This document shows, piece by piece, positions 1 to 8,627 of a stretch of 35,494 bases of DNA. How positions within the stretch are numbered: the stretch's first letter is position 1; each line of letters begins with the position of its first letter. The notes below the pieces were generated by a model. It was not told the origin of the DNA. It saw only the letters and a program-made list of their open reading frames with translations, and did not search any database. The position numbers and the translations under genes are program-made. The stretch comes from Vulcanococcus sp. SFB_649D_100_25 (lineage in GTDB: Bacteria; Cyanobacteriota; Cyanobacteriia; PCC-6307; Cyanobiaceae): contig JAURGL010000002.1 in assembly GCA_030833825.1 (NCBI GenBank), positions 1-35,494 on the forward strand. The letters run 5' to 3'.

Positions 1-680
1 CCCGTTGGGGTGAGCGTCTTGCCCGCAGGGGGGATCCAATCCTGCTGGCGGAGTGTGTGCCCGGCGGAACCACCACTGCCCTGGCGGTGCTGGAGGGGTT
101 GGGGATCAAGGCGGAGGGGTTGGTGAGCGGCAGTCAGCGCCAGCCGGATCACCAGCTCAAGCAGGGGCTGGTGCGGCAGGGCCTACGGGCCGCAGGCCTG
201 CATGCCCCCGGGGGGGCGCAGGAGGTGCTGGCGGCGGTCGGGGATCCGATGCAGGCCCTGGCCGCTGGGCTGGTTCAGGCGGCGGCTCTGGCGGGAGCTC
301 CCCTGCTTCTGGCCGGGGGGAGCCAGATGGCCGCTGTTTTGGCCCTGGTGCTGGCGGCCACCGAGCCGGATCGGCGCCAACAGGTGGCCGATCTGGCGGC
401 GGTCGTGACGACGGCCTGGCTGGCCCATGAAACCGGGAGCGATCTCAAGGGGCTGTTGGGGCGCCTCGCGGGGCGCTGGGGGGTGGAACCGCTGGGATTT
501 GCCACCTCGCTTCGCTTCACAGGCAGTGACTGCACGGAGTTGCTCGCCTACGAGCAGGGCTTCGTCAAGGAGGGGGTCGGCGCGGGCGGCTTGGCGGCGC
601 TCTGGCAATTGAGCGGACGGGCCACGCAGGATCTCCGCATCGCCTGTGAGCACGCCTGTGCGTTGCTGCGGCAGACCTAG
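1..680 (+). CDS. CobT-like nicotinate-nucleotide phosphoribosyltransferase, 5' end outside window
   Basis: The frame is open from the first bases to TAG at 678-680, giving about 225 C-terminal residues; the start lies upstream of the window. The protein resembles the cyanobacterial/archaeal CobT-related family (TIGR00303 type), thought to transfer phosphoribose from nicotinate mononucleotide to the lower-ligand base during cobalamin nucleotide-loop assembly. Visible features are the glycine-rich ECVPGGTTTALAVL segment near the window start, a long Ala/Leu-rich core and a conserved-looking FTGSDCTELLAYEQGFVKEGVGAGG stretch (quoted in part: SDCTELLAYEQGFVKEGVG). The family is usually about 350-390 residues, so over half is present. 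A second cobalamin gene, cobM, lies at 23.2-24.0 kb. The family call is from recall; substrate specificity is unproven. Confidence 0.8.
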   Translation, partial: RWGERLARRGDPILLAECVPGGTTTALAVLEGLGIKAEGLVSGSQRQPDHQLKQGLVRQGLRAAGLHAPGGAQEVLAAVGDPMQALAAGLVQAAALAGAPLLLAGGSQMAAVLALVLAATEPDRRQQVADLAAVVTTAWLAHETGSDLKGLLGRLAGRWGVEPLGFATSLRFTGSDCTELLAYEQGFVKEGVGAGGLAALWQLSGRATQDLRIACEHACALLRQT

Positions 681-703
681 GGTCTGGGGAACCGCCTGAA
701 GCC

Positions 704-1765
704 GTGACCAGCCGGCGCCACGTTCTGCAGCTGCTCGGTTCCTCCGGGGCTCTGCTGGCCGCAGGAGGCTGCAGCCCCGCCGCACCGCCGGCCCCCACCC
801 TCCTGGGGGTGAAGGGGCAGTTGCCGAAAGCCTGGCTCAAGCAGTTGCCCAGCCCCTGGCGGTCCCAGCTGCTGGAGGGGCCGCAGCAGGTGCTGGCCCT
901 GGTGGAGCAGGGGACGGCGGAACCTGGGCTGCTGGCCCTCGGCGATGGTTGGGCCCAGCAGTTGGATCGCGCCCGGCTGCAGCCGCTGCAGGCGGAGGCC
1001 CTGCTTGAGGGGCTGGCCCCTTTTGCGGCAGCACCGAGCCGTCTGTTTGGCCCGCCAGGATCAAGGCCGGTGGCCTTTCCATGGGCCTTTGGTACCTGGC
1101 TGCTCCTGTTGCGCAACCGAGCCGATCTCGAGCGGCAGCGCAGCCGCGGCTGGGAGGTGCTGCTGGATCCAAGCCTCAGGGGGAAGCTGGTGTTGCCCTC
1201 CAGTCCGAGGGTGGTGATCGATCTGGCCCTGCGGCAGCTCGGACTGTCCAGCACGGATCCCGCCTCGCTGGAGGATCCACGGCTGCTCCAGCAGGTGCGT
1301 GAGCTGGTCAACCAAGCCCAGAGCCTTGATGAAAGCCAGGGGATCAATCTGCTGCTGGCCGGTGATGCGGAGGCGGCCGTTGTGCCGAGTCATCAGGCCA
1401 TCCCCCTGCTGCAGAAGGATCCACGCCTGACTGCCGTTCTGCCGGACTCGGGTTCCCCGTTCTGGTGGCAGCTGCTGCTCAGGCCTGCCCCCCTCGGTTC
1501 CCTCAGTGATTCTCCGCCTCTGCCGCTGGAGTGGCTGCGGGACGGGTTCACCGAGCCGCTGGTGGATCGCCTGCTGGCGGGTGGTTGGGTGCCGCCATTG
1601 CCCCGACCTCAGCTCGAGGGGGTTCTGCGCCGCTGGCCCCCGCGCCTGCGGCCGCTGCTGTTGCCCCCGGAAGCGGTGCTAAAGCGTTGCTCGAACCTGG
1701 TGGCGTTCCCCCCCCTCGAGCGCAAGCGCTGGCAGGCCATCTGGGATCAGGCCCTGAGCGCCTAG
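704..1765 (+). CDS. ABC transporter solute-binding lipoprotein (PotD-like), twin-arginine signal
   Basis: This 353-residue protein starts at GTG 704, 23 bp after the CobT-like stop. The N-terminus carries SRRHVLQLL, a twin-arginine pattern, then a hydrophobic stretch ending in LLAAGGCS, a plausible lipobox with Cys at about residue 23. The rest looks like a periplasmic binding protein of the spermidine/putrescine type (cluster D fold). No permease or ATPase gene lies next to it, so its transporter partner must be encoded elsewhere or be absent. The stop TAG (1763-1765) overlaps the stop of the opposing aldo/keto reductase gene (1762-1764) in a shared CTAG. The ligand cannot be read from the sequence; polyamine is a family-level guess. 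Confidence 0.7.
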   Translation: MTSRRHVLQLLGSSGALLAAGGCSPAAPPAPTLLGVKGQLPKAWLKQLPSPWRSQLLEGPQQVLALVEQGTAEPGLLALGDGWAQQLDRARLQPLQAEALLEGLAPFAAAPSRLFGPPGSRPVAFPWAFGTWLLLLRNRADLERQRSRGWEVLLDPSLRGKLVLPSSPRVVIDLALRQLGLSSTDPASLEDPRLLQQVRELVNQAQSLDESQGINLLLAGDAEAAVVPSHQAIPLLQKDPRLTAVLPDSGSPFWWQLLLRPAPLGSLSDSPPLPLEWLRDGFTEPLVDRLLAGGWVPPLPRPQLEGVLRRWPPRLRPLLLPPEAVLKRCSNLVAFPPLERKRWQAIWDQALSA

Positions 1766-1801
1766 CCCCAGAGACGGCGCCGCGGCGCCGCCGCTAGGCG
1801 C
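1758..1801. terminator. Nested inverted repeat across overlapping convergent stops
   Basis: GCGCCTAG (1758-1765) is an exact inverted copy of CTAGGCGC (1794-1801). Inside lies CGGCGC (1775-1780), loop CGCG, GCGCCG (1785-1790). The outer stem contains the CTAG in which both convergent genes stop. It could act as a bidirectional terminator or 3'-end stabiliser. There is no T-tract, so intrinsic termination is not proven. Confidence 0.4.
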
Positions 1802-2898
1802 CGATGCGTGTCAGCGAGGAGATCGGGGATGGGCAGCTGATGGGGGCAGCGGGGCAGGCAGTCCCCGCAGCGCTCGCAGGCCGCGGCATTGACCTGCTCC
1901 CACCAGTGCCCGGCGCGGCCGATCAGGTTGTAGCGCTCTTCGGCGAAGGCCCGCATCCCATGGCCCGCATCCAGGTTCCGCAGCCGCAGCAGGGCTGGGA
2001 TCGGGACCTCGTTGGGGCAGGGCAGGCAGGCCATGCATTGATGGCAGGCCTCCGGCCCCAGGCGGGCGGCACCGTTGCTCTGGAGGCGCTGCAGGGCGTC
2101 CCGTTGGGCAGGGCTGAGCCACACCCCGCTGCTGGGGGCAATGGAGGCAGCCAGCTGCAGATCACTGCCTTGGGCGGCCCCCAGGCTGAGGGTGGAGATG
2201 CCCTGATCCAGCAGGAAGCGATAGGCCAACTCCAGGGGGCTGAAGGGTGCGCAGTCCGCGATTAGGTCGGGCGATGGGGCATACAGCCGGCCTCCTTTGT
2301 CCGCCGGAGAGATGGCCAACACCCCCAGGCCCGCCTGCAGAGCGGCCCTGGCCAGGGGGATGCGTTGCTGATCAAACCAGTGGAGGTGAAGGCTGCAGAA
2401 CTGAAAGCGCCCACTGTCGAGGGCCTCCGCGATCAGGTCGTTCCCGCCGTGGCTGGAGAAGCCCACCTGCCCCACCAGTCCCTCCGCCAGGGCCCAGCTG
2501 AGCAGGGCAGAGCCTTCACCACGCAGGGCCCACTCCAGGTGCTCGGGCCGGTTGAGCCCATGCACCGCCAGGTTGTGGAGCTGCGGCAGCCCCAACCGCT
2601 GAAGGATGTCCCGCAGCTGCGCCTGTCCCTCTTCCAGGCTGAGGCCAGGGAGAAGCTTGCTGGTGAGCACCAGATCAGCGGCCGCTTCGGGTTGCCGTTG
2701 CCGCAGATCAGTGAGGGCGAGCCCAAGGAATGACTCTGCGGGGCCATAGGCCGGAGCCGTTTCGATGTGGTTGATCCCGGCGTCCAGCGCCGCCTGGAGA
2801 ACCGAGGCCATCTGAGCGGCACTCCCGGTGGCCCGCATCGTGCCGAGGCAAAAAGGGGAGACCGCGGGGCCTCGCCCAAAGGGGCGGCGCTCAGGCAG
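1762..2898 (-). CDS. Aldo/keto reductase with C-terminal 4Fe-4S ferredoxin-like domain
   Basis: The protein combines an aldo/keto reductase barrel (LGTMRATG strand, DAGINHIETAPAYG with its Asp and Tyr, QVGFSSHGG) with a C-terminal domain carrying CHQCMACLPCP and CERCGDCLPRCP, two cysteine clusters able to hold 4Fe-4S centres. This architecture is a known NAD(P)H- and ferredoxin-type oxidoreductase family; the substrate is unknown. The frame is open further upstream to 3021, but that part lies over the neighbouring nuclease gene and looks non-native. No ATG, GTG or TTG falls at the expected N-terminus. CTG at 2896-2898, overlapping the upstream TGA (2891-2893), gives 378 residues starting xPERRPFGRG and is my preferred start. 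ATG at 2838 would delete the first strand. Confidence 0.8.
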   Translation of the reverse strand: MPERRPFGRGPAVSPFCLGTMRATGSAAQMASVLQAALDAGINHIETAPAYGPAESFLGLALTDLRQRQPEAAADLVLTSKLLPGLSLEEGQAQLRDILQRLGLPQLHNLAVHGLNRPEHLEWALRGEGSALLSWALAEGLVGQVGFSSHGGNDLIAEALDSGRFQFCSLHLHWFDQQRIPLARAALQAGLGVLAISPADKGGRLYAPSPDLIADCAPFSPLELAYRFLLDQGISTLSLGAAQGSDLQLAASIAPSSGVWLSPAQRDALQRLQSNGAARLGPEACHQCMACLPCPNEVPIPALLRLRNLDAGHGMRAFAEERYNLIGRAGHWWEQVNAAACERCGDCLPRCPHQLPIPDLLADTHRRLAAAPRRRLWG

Positions 2899-3433
2899 GG
2901 GTGTCCTCCTGGTCGTCGCTGATGGCTTCGCTGTCGCTCTGGGCTTGGTCGATGTGGCGCACCAGTTCAGCGGGGCTGATCCCGTCCAGGAAGCGGCGGA
3001 AGTCGGCGGCGTCTTCCGCATCGGCTTCGGCGTCCACAGGAATGGAGGCGTCGGAAACCACTTCCTCCAGCATCCAGATCCCGCTTTCGGTGCGCACCGC
3101 TAAGGCGATCGCGTCGCTTGGCCGGGCATCGAGTTCGTGTTCCTGCCCGTCGGCGCCGCTGAGCTTCAAGACGGCGCGGAATGTGCTGTCTTCGATGGCG
3201 TGAATGATCACCCGATCGAGCTGCAGACCTGCCACCAGCAGGAGGTCTGCCATCAGGTCATGGCTCAAGGGGCGGGGGGGAGCCTGGTCGCTGAGTCCCG
3301 CCATGATGTTCTGGGCCTGGGCCTGGTCGATCCAGATCGGCACCTGACGCCGGCCCGAGGGGTCCCTCAGCAGGACGATGGGGCTGCGGCTTGCTGCATC
3401 GAGGGCAATGCCGGCGACCCGCATTTCCACCAT
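2891..3433 (-). CDS. Bifunctional nuclease family protein (DUF151/BFN domain)
   Basis: A 180-residue protein starting at ATG 3433. It matches the BFN/DUF151 family in order: a MVEMRVAGIALD start, SPIVLLRD, then VPIWIDQAQAQNI, an ILxxAxL-like core, LDARPSDAIALAVR and an acidic C-terminus (about residues 135-180, rich in Asp and Glu). Plant homologues have been described as having RNase and DNase activity and cyanobacterial ones are common; the activity here is inferred by family. The gene reads out divergently from ribE with 55 bp between starts. Its stop lies just inside or next to the start region of the aldo/keto reductase gene, suggesting translational coupling. Confidence 0.85.
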   Translation of the reverse strand: MVEMRVAGIALDAASRSPIVLLRDPSGRRQVPIWIDQAQAQNIMAGLSDQAPPRPLSHDLMADLLLVAGLQLDRVIIHAIEDSTFRAVLKLSGADGQEHELDARPSDAIALAVRTESGIWMLEEVVSDASIPVDAEADAEDAADFRRFLDGISPAELVRHIDQAQSDSEAISDDQEDTPA

Positions 3434-3488
3434 GGCTTGCCTGCCGTCCCTGCTGCCCGATTATGGCCAGGGTTGATCGGGCCACGGC

Positions 3489-4151
3489 ATGTTCACAGGG
3501 CTGGTGCAGGCCATGGGTCAGCTGCAGCGCAGCAGTGGCGGTGTGCAGATCCAGATTCCTGCCGCCTCGGGCCTCGATCCATCCCAGTTGGCGCTTGGAG
3601 ACAGCGTGGCGGTCGACGGGGTCTGCCTCACGGTCACGGAGCACTCCCCGTCCGGTTTTCGTGCCGATGTCAGCGAGGAAACCCTCTCCCGCAGCACCCT
3701 GGCGGCCAAGGCGGATCGTCGGGCCTGGGTGAATCTGGAGCCGGCCCTGCGGCTGCAGGATCGCCTCGGTGGCCATCTGGTCAGCGGTCATGTGGACGGC
3801 CTGGGCACGGTGGTGGCGGTGGAGCAGCAACCCGCGTCCTGGCGCCTCAGCCTGCGTTGGCAGGACCCTGCCTTCGGGCGTTACATCTGCGAGAAAGCCA
3901 GCGTGGCTGTCGATGGCATCAGCCTGACGGTGGCGGGATGTGCTGCGGATGGGTCTGAGTTCTGGATCGCCGTGATTCCCCACACCTGGGCGAGCACCAC
4001 CCTGCAGGGCTTGAAGAGCGGAGACGCGGTGAACCTGGAGGCGGATCTGCTCGCGAAGTACACCGAGCGGTTGCTGGGGTCCAGCGCCGCCGCGCAGGCG
4101 GGGCCGCCATCCATCAGTGAGGCCTGGCTGCGGGATCACGGCTGGAGCTGA
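3489..4151 (+). CDS. ribE: Riboflavin synthase alpha chain
   Basis: The 220-residue product begins MFTGLVQAMG, the classic N-terminus of riboflavin synthase, which dismutates two 6,7-dimethyl-8-ribityllumazines into riboflavin and a pyrimidine. The two repeated lumazine-binding barrels are visible: SVAVDGVCLTV in the first half (about residues 40-50) and ASVAVDGISLTV in the second (about 138-149), with GGHLVSGHVDG (about 97-107) between them. The length matches the family. It is separated from the divergent nuclease gene by 55 bp and followed after 56 bp by the HdeD-like gene on the same strand. Confidence 0.95.
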   Translation: MFTGLVQAMGQLQRSSGGVQIQIPAASGLDPSQLALGDSVAVDGVCLTVTEHSPSGFRADVSEETLSRSTLAAKADRRAWVNLEPALRLQDRLGGHLVSGHVDGLGTVVAVEQQPASWRLSLRWQDPAFGRYICEKASVAVDGISLTVAGCAADGSEFWIAVIPHTWASTTLQGLKSGDAVNLEADLLAKYTERLLGSSAAAQAGPPSISEAWLRDHGWS

Positions 4152-4207
4152 CAACCCCAGATGCCATGCCTACGTTCCGGGGGTTCGTGTTCCCTCTGAA
4201 CACCTCC

Positions 4208-4792
4208 ATGGCTTTTGAGAATTCCGATCTCGATCTCAGCTCCTTGCGGACCTTCACCATTGCCGAGGGCATCCTGCTGCTCGTGCTCGGGGTGTTGGCT
4301 CTGGTCTTCCCGGTGATCGCCTCCGCCTGGGTCACGGTGATCGTCGCGATCGCCTTCCTGGTCGGGGGGATCATCGGCTGGGTTAACAGCATCAACCGCT
4401 CCCGCCGCCTGACCAAGTGGCATTGCTTCTGGCGTTTGGTGGTGTCCACGCTGTTTGTGGTGACCGGGGCCTGGATCATTCAGCAGTTCACCCGTGGAGT
4501 CGGGGAGGCTGCGGTTCAGGTGGCTGCCCTGGCCTTCGCGGTCGGCATCGTCTTCCTGGTGGAAGGTGTCGTGGCGACGATCGTGGCGCTCTCCCACCGT
4601 GAGATGGCCGGATGGGGCTGGGGCCTGGCCAATGGGATCGTGACCTTCATCCTTGGCCTGATCATCGTGACCATGCCGGGTCTGGCTCAGCTCACGGTGC
4701 TGGGGATCCTGGTGGGGATCAGCTTCCTGTTCAGCGGCATCGATTTGCTGGTGTTCAGCGCCGCCTTCCACGGCCCGGAAGACCGGGCCTGA
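4208..4792 (+). CDS. HdeD-like (DUF308) six-helix membrane protein
   Basis: About 194 residues with six hydrophobic helices in three hairpin-like pairs, typical of the DUF308/HdeD family. In E. coli HdeD is linked to acid resistance; the cyanobacterial role is not established. I use ATG 4208 (MAFENSDLDLSSLRTF), because the residues encoded from an earlier in-frame ATG at 4166 do not look conserved; neither start has a strong Shine-Dalgarno match. The last codons (4772-4789) form a perfect GC-rich stem-loop directly before the TGA. The gene faces cyAbrB with a 9 bp gap. Confidence 0.75.
   Translation: MAFENSDLDLSSLRTFTIAEGILLLVLGVLALVFPVIASAWVTVIVAIAFLVGGIIGWVNSINRSRRLTKWHCFWRLVVSTLFVVTGAWIIQQFTRGVGEAAVQVAALAFAVGIVFLVEGVVATIVALSHREMAGWGWGLANGIVTFILGLIIVTMPGLAQLTVLGILVGISFLFSGIDLLVFSAAFHGPEDRA
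4772..4789. terminator. Perfect stem-loop at the 3' end of the HdeD-like gene
   Basis: GGCCCGG (4772-4778), loop AAGA, CCGGGCC (4783-4789), a perfect 7 bp GC stem that ends one base before the TGA at 4790-4792. It sits between two convergent genes 9 bp apart, so a bidirectional terminator or RNA 3'-end hairpin is plausible. There is no following T-run. Confidence 0.4.
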
Positions 4793-4801
4793 AGGGTCCC
4801 G

Positions 4802-5212
4802 TCAGTCGATCGGGCTGTTGCCCTCGCCTTCCATGGGCAGCAGCCAGATCGATCCGGTTTCCTTGTGGATTTCAATCTTGAATTCCTGGCCCGGCTCAAG
4901 CCCCATGCGGCGGGTGTAGGCATTGCCGATCAACAGGTTGCCGTTGCCGTGGACGCGGGTGCGGAATTCGGCTTGGCGACCTTTGCTGCCCCCACCACCA
5001 CTGGATGCGACCTGGCTGGGAAGGGTGTACCCCTTGGCCTCCACCAGGGCCCTGTAGAAGCTCTTTTTCAGCAGGCGGCCACTCGGACCGACATAACCAC
5101 AGGCCCGGGCAATCTGATCTTCAGGGCGATTGCTCAATGAGCGCGCTTTATCAAGCAGCGCCTTGCCTTGCAGCATCTCGATTGGCTTGCTGGTCTTCTC
5201 TTCGACGAACAC
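4802..5212 (-). CDS. cyAbrB-type transcriptional regulator
   Basis: A 136-residue protein in the cyanobacterial AbrB style. The N-terminal segment (GKALLDKARSL, then IARACGYVGPSGRLLKKSFYRALVEAKG) is the cyanobacteria-specific part. A glycine-rich linker (SSGGGGSKGR) follows, then a C-terminal AbrB-like swapped-hairpin domain with FRTRVHGNGNLLIGNAYTRRMGLEPGQEF. cyAbrB proteins are known global regulators of carbon and nitrogen genes and hydrogenase. The start shown is GTG 5212; ATG at 5176 (MLQGKALL) is an alternative 12 residues shorter. A long imperfect inverted repeat (5247-5292) lies directly upstream of this gene and downstream of ctaE. Confidence 0.85.
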   Translation of the reverse strand: MFVEEKTSKPIEMLQGKALLDKARSLSNRPEDQIARACGYVGPSGRLLKKSFYRALVEAKGYTLPSQVASSGGGGSKGRQAEFRTRVHGNGNLLIGNAYTRRMGLEPGQEFKIEIHKETGSIWLLPMEGEGNSPID

Positions 5213-5246
5213 CGTGGGCGATGAGTGCTTCTGCGCTGATTGTGCC

Positions 5247-5292
5247 GATCACTTCAGTTCATCCGCAAGGGCAACTTGCACGAACTGTGATC
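5247..5292. terminator. Long bulged hairpin between ctaE and cyAbrB
   Basis: Three stacked inverted repeats: GATCA (5247-5251) with TGATC (5288-5292), CAGTTC (5255-5260) with GAACTG (5282-5287), and GCAAG (5265-5269) with CTTGC (5275-5279), closing a GGCAA loop. That is 16 pairs with small bulges. It begins 10 bases beyond the ctaE stop and 35 bases before the cyAbrB start on the same strand. It could end the oxidase transcript, or be an operator or leader element for cyAbrB. There is no T-tract. Confidence 0.4.
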
Positions 5293-5302
5293 AGGTTCGA
5301 AT

Positions 5303-5896
5303 TCAGAGCAGATAGAGGATGCCGTAGAGCACGACCCAGATCCCATCCACGAAGTGCCAGTACAGCTCGGCAGCTTCCAAGGGAAAGAGGTTGTGGCTGC
5401 TGACGCGGCCGCCTGAGCGGGATTGCCACCAGACAATCAGGATCATCAAGCCCCCCAGCGTCACGTGCAGACCGTGGAAGCCGGTGATGGCGTAGAAGGT
5501 GCTGGCGAACAGGTTGTCCGTCAGACCGAAGGGAAGGGTGAAGTACTCCTTCATCTGCCCAGCCAGGAAGGCAAATCCAAACGCTGCTGTCACCAGTAGC
5601 CAGCGACGGGCCAGGGGACGGTTGTCCCGCTTCATCGCGGACCCGGCCCGATGGAAGGTGAAGCTGCTGGCCAGGAGCAGCAGGGTGTTGATGGTCGGAA
5701 GGACCAGCTCCAGCTCGTAGGAGGAGCCACTGGGCAGGGGGTTCACCGCCCGAAAGGTGAGGTAGGCGGCAAAGAAGCCCGCGAAGGTCATCCCGTCTGC
5801 CACCAGGAAGGTGGCAAGACCAAACATGCGGTGATCGGCGTGCGCTTCGTGCTGCTGCTCGCTGACGCTGGGGCTGGAGGTGGAGAGGGTGGTCAT
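5303..5896 (-). CDS. ctaE: Cytochrome c oxidase subunit III
   Basis: A 197-residue membrane protein with about five hydrophobic helices. Motifs match subunit III: FLVADGMTFAGFFAAYLTFR in the first helix region, GLTDNLFASTFYAITGFHGLHVTLGG (quoted in part: FYAITGFHGLHVTLGG) with the two histidines, and the C-terminal ELYWHFVDGIWVVLY. Subunit III stabilises the oxidase core and is thought to help proton uptake. ATG 5896 is 15 bp downstream of the ctaD stop; it is the last gene of the ctaCDE operon. Confidence 0.95.
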   Translation of the reverse strand: MTTLSTSSPSVSEQQHEAHADHRMFGLATFLVADGMTFAGFFAAYLTFRAVNPLPSGSSYELELVLPTINTLLLLASSFTFHRAGSAMKRDNRPLARRWLLVTAAFGFAFLAGQMKEYFTLPFGLTDNLFASTFYAITGFHGLHVTLGGLMILIVWWQSRSGGRVSSHNLFPLEAAELYWHFVDGIWVVLYGILYLL

Positions 5897-5911
5897 GGCT
5901 GCGCGTGAGCG

Positions 5912-7590
<1,679 letters not shown>

Positions 7591-7594
<4 letters not shown>

Positions 7595-8421
7595 GACTGC
7601 ACCGGGGTGACGTCGCTGGCTGAGGCGATGGGGCTGTTCTGGTTGACCCAGGCCTGGAAGGTCTCGGGCTCATCAACGATCACGGTTGAGCGCATACCAC
7701 CGTGATACGGACCGCAGAGTTCGGCGCAAACGATCGGGTAGCGGCCGGGGCGCGTCGCCGTGAAGCTCAGCAGGGTTGGCTGGCCAGGGATCACATCCTG
7801 TTTGAGGCGAAATTCTGGAACCCAGAACGCATGGATCACATCATTGGCCTGCATGTGCAGAGCGATGGGTTGGCCCGCTGGAACATGCAGTTCACCGGAA
7901 GTGATCTCTGCATTGGGGTAGTGGAAGATGAAGGCGAACTGCATCGCTGTGACATCCACGGTCAACGGGGCGATGCCGCTGTCTTGATCGAGGCTCACAG
8001 GGCTAATGCCGGCCCAGGTGTGCTCCTTGGAGGCCATGGCATGCATGCTGTGGTCGTTGAGGGGTGCCATTCCCCCCATCCGGTCATAGATGTCGTAGCT
8101 GTAGATGCCGACGAACAGAACCACCACGGCGGGGATGGCGGTCCAGAGAATCTCGAGGGGCAGATTGCCTTCGATGGCCGCGCCATCACTTTGATCTCCC
8201 TCCCGTCGCCGGAAGCGGACCAGGCTGTAGACGATCAGCCCGACGATCCCGACAAACAGGATCGTGCCAATGCTGAACAACACCTTGAACAACTCGTCGT
8301 AGACGGGCGCATTCGCGCTGGCGTCAACGGGAAGCAGGTTGATGTTCTGGCCAACCCAGAGGCCGGCCAGCACCAGCACCATGCCCGTGATCAGGGTGAG
8401 GATTGCGGCTGGGATCCGCAT
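7591..8421 (-). CDS. ctaC: Cytochrome c oxidase subunit II (CuA subunit)
   Basis: A 276-residue protein with an N-terminal hydrophobic segment (residues 3-22), two further helices (about 48-68 and 90-109) and a periplasmic/lumenal cupredoxin domain. The CuA ligands are His197 (DVIHAFWVPEF), Cys232, Glu234, Cys236, His240 and Met243 (CAELCGPYHGGM). Between helix and cupredoxin domain lies a Met/His-rich loop (about residues 115-135). The start ATG 8421 faces ctaA across a 206 bp divergent region. It is the first gene of ctaCDE. Confidence 0.96.
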
Positions 8422-8477
8422 GGTCCTGAAAGCGATCGGGATCAGCCTATGGATGCCATCCGCAGAACGCGCCGTTC

Positions 8478-8588
8478 TTGCTGCTTTGCAGCAATCGCCT
8501 GGTTTCCCGTGAGGGAATCCTCACGGGTTCATCACTGATGGTGTCGCTTTGACCTGGGTTGGTCCCCGCTCCAGCGCTCATGGAGCGG
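8478..8588. promoter_or_regulatory. Three perfect stem-loops in the ctaC/ctaA divergent region
   Basis: The 206 bp between ctaC and ctaA contain three perfect inverted repeats: TTGCTGC-TTT-GCAGCAA (8478-8494, 7 bp stem), CCCGTGAGG-GAAT-CCTCACGGG (8506-8527, 9 bp stem) and CCGCTCCA-GCGCTCA-TGGAGCGG (8566-8588, 8 bp stem). They could be operators for a dimeric regulator, hairpins in a 5' leader of ctaC or ctaA, or part of a small RNA. I cannot assign promoters with confidence. No reading frame here looks real. Confidence 0.45.
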
Positions 8589-8627
8589 CATCGTTAGTTT
8601 GACGCCAACCGCATCAGCAGCTGCTCT

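Noticed and set aside
53..430. A Gly/Ala-rich 125-codon frame near the left edge
   Set aside because: It is an out-of-frame shadow of the CobT-like gene, with low-complexity composition.
2899..3021. N-terminal extension of the aldo/keto reductase to ATG 3021
   Set aside because: The added residues (Ser/Thr/Pro/Ala-rich) lie entirely inside the nuclease gene and look like an out-of-frame translation of it.
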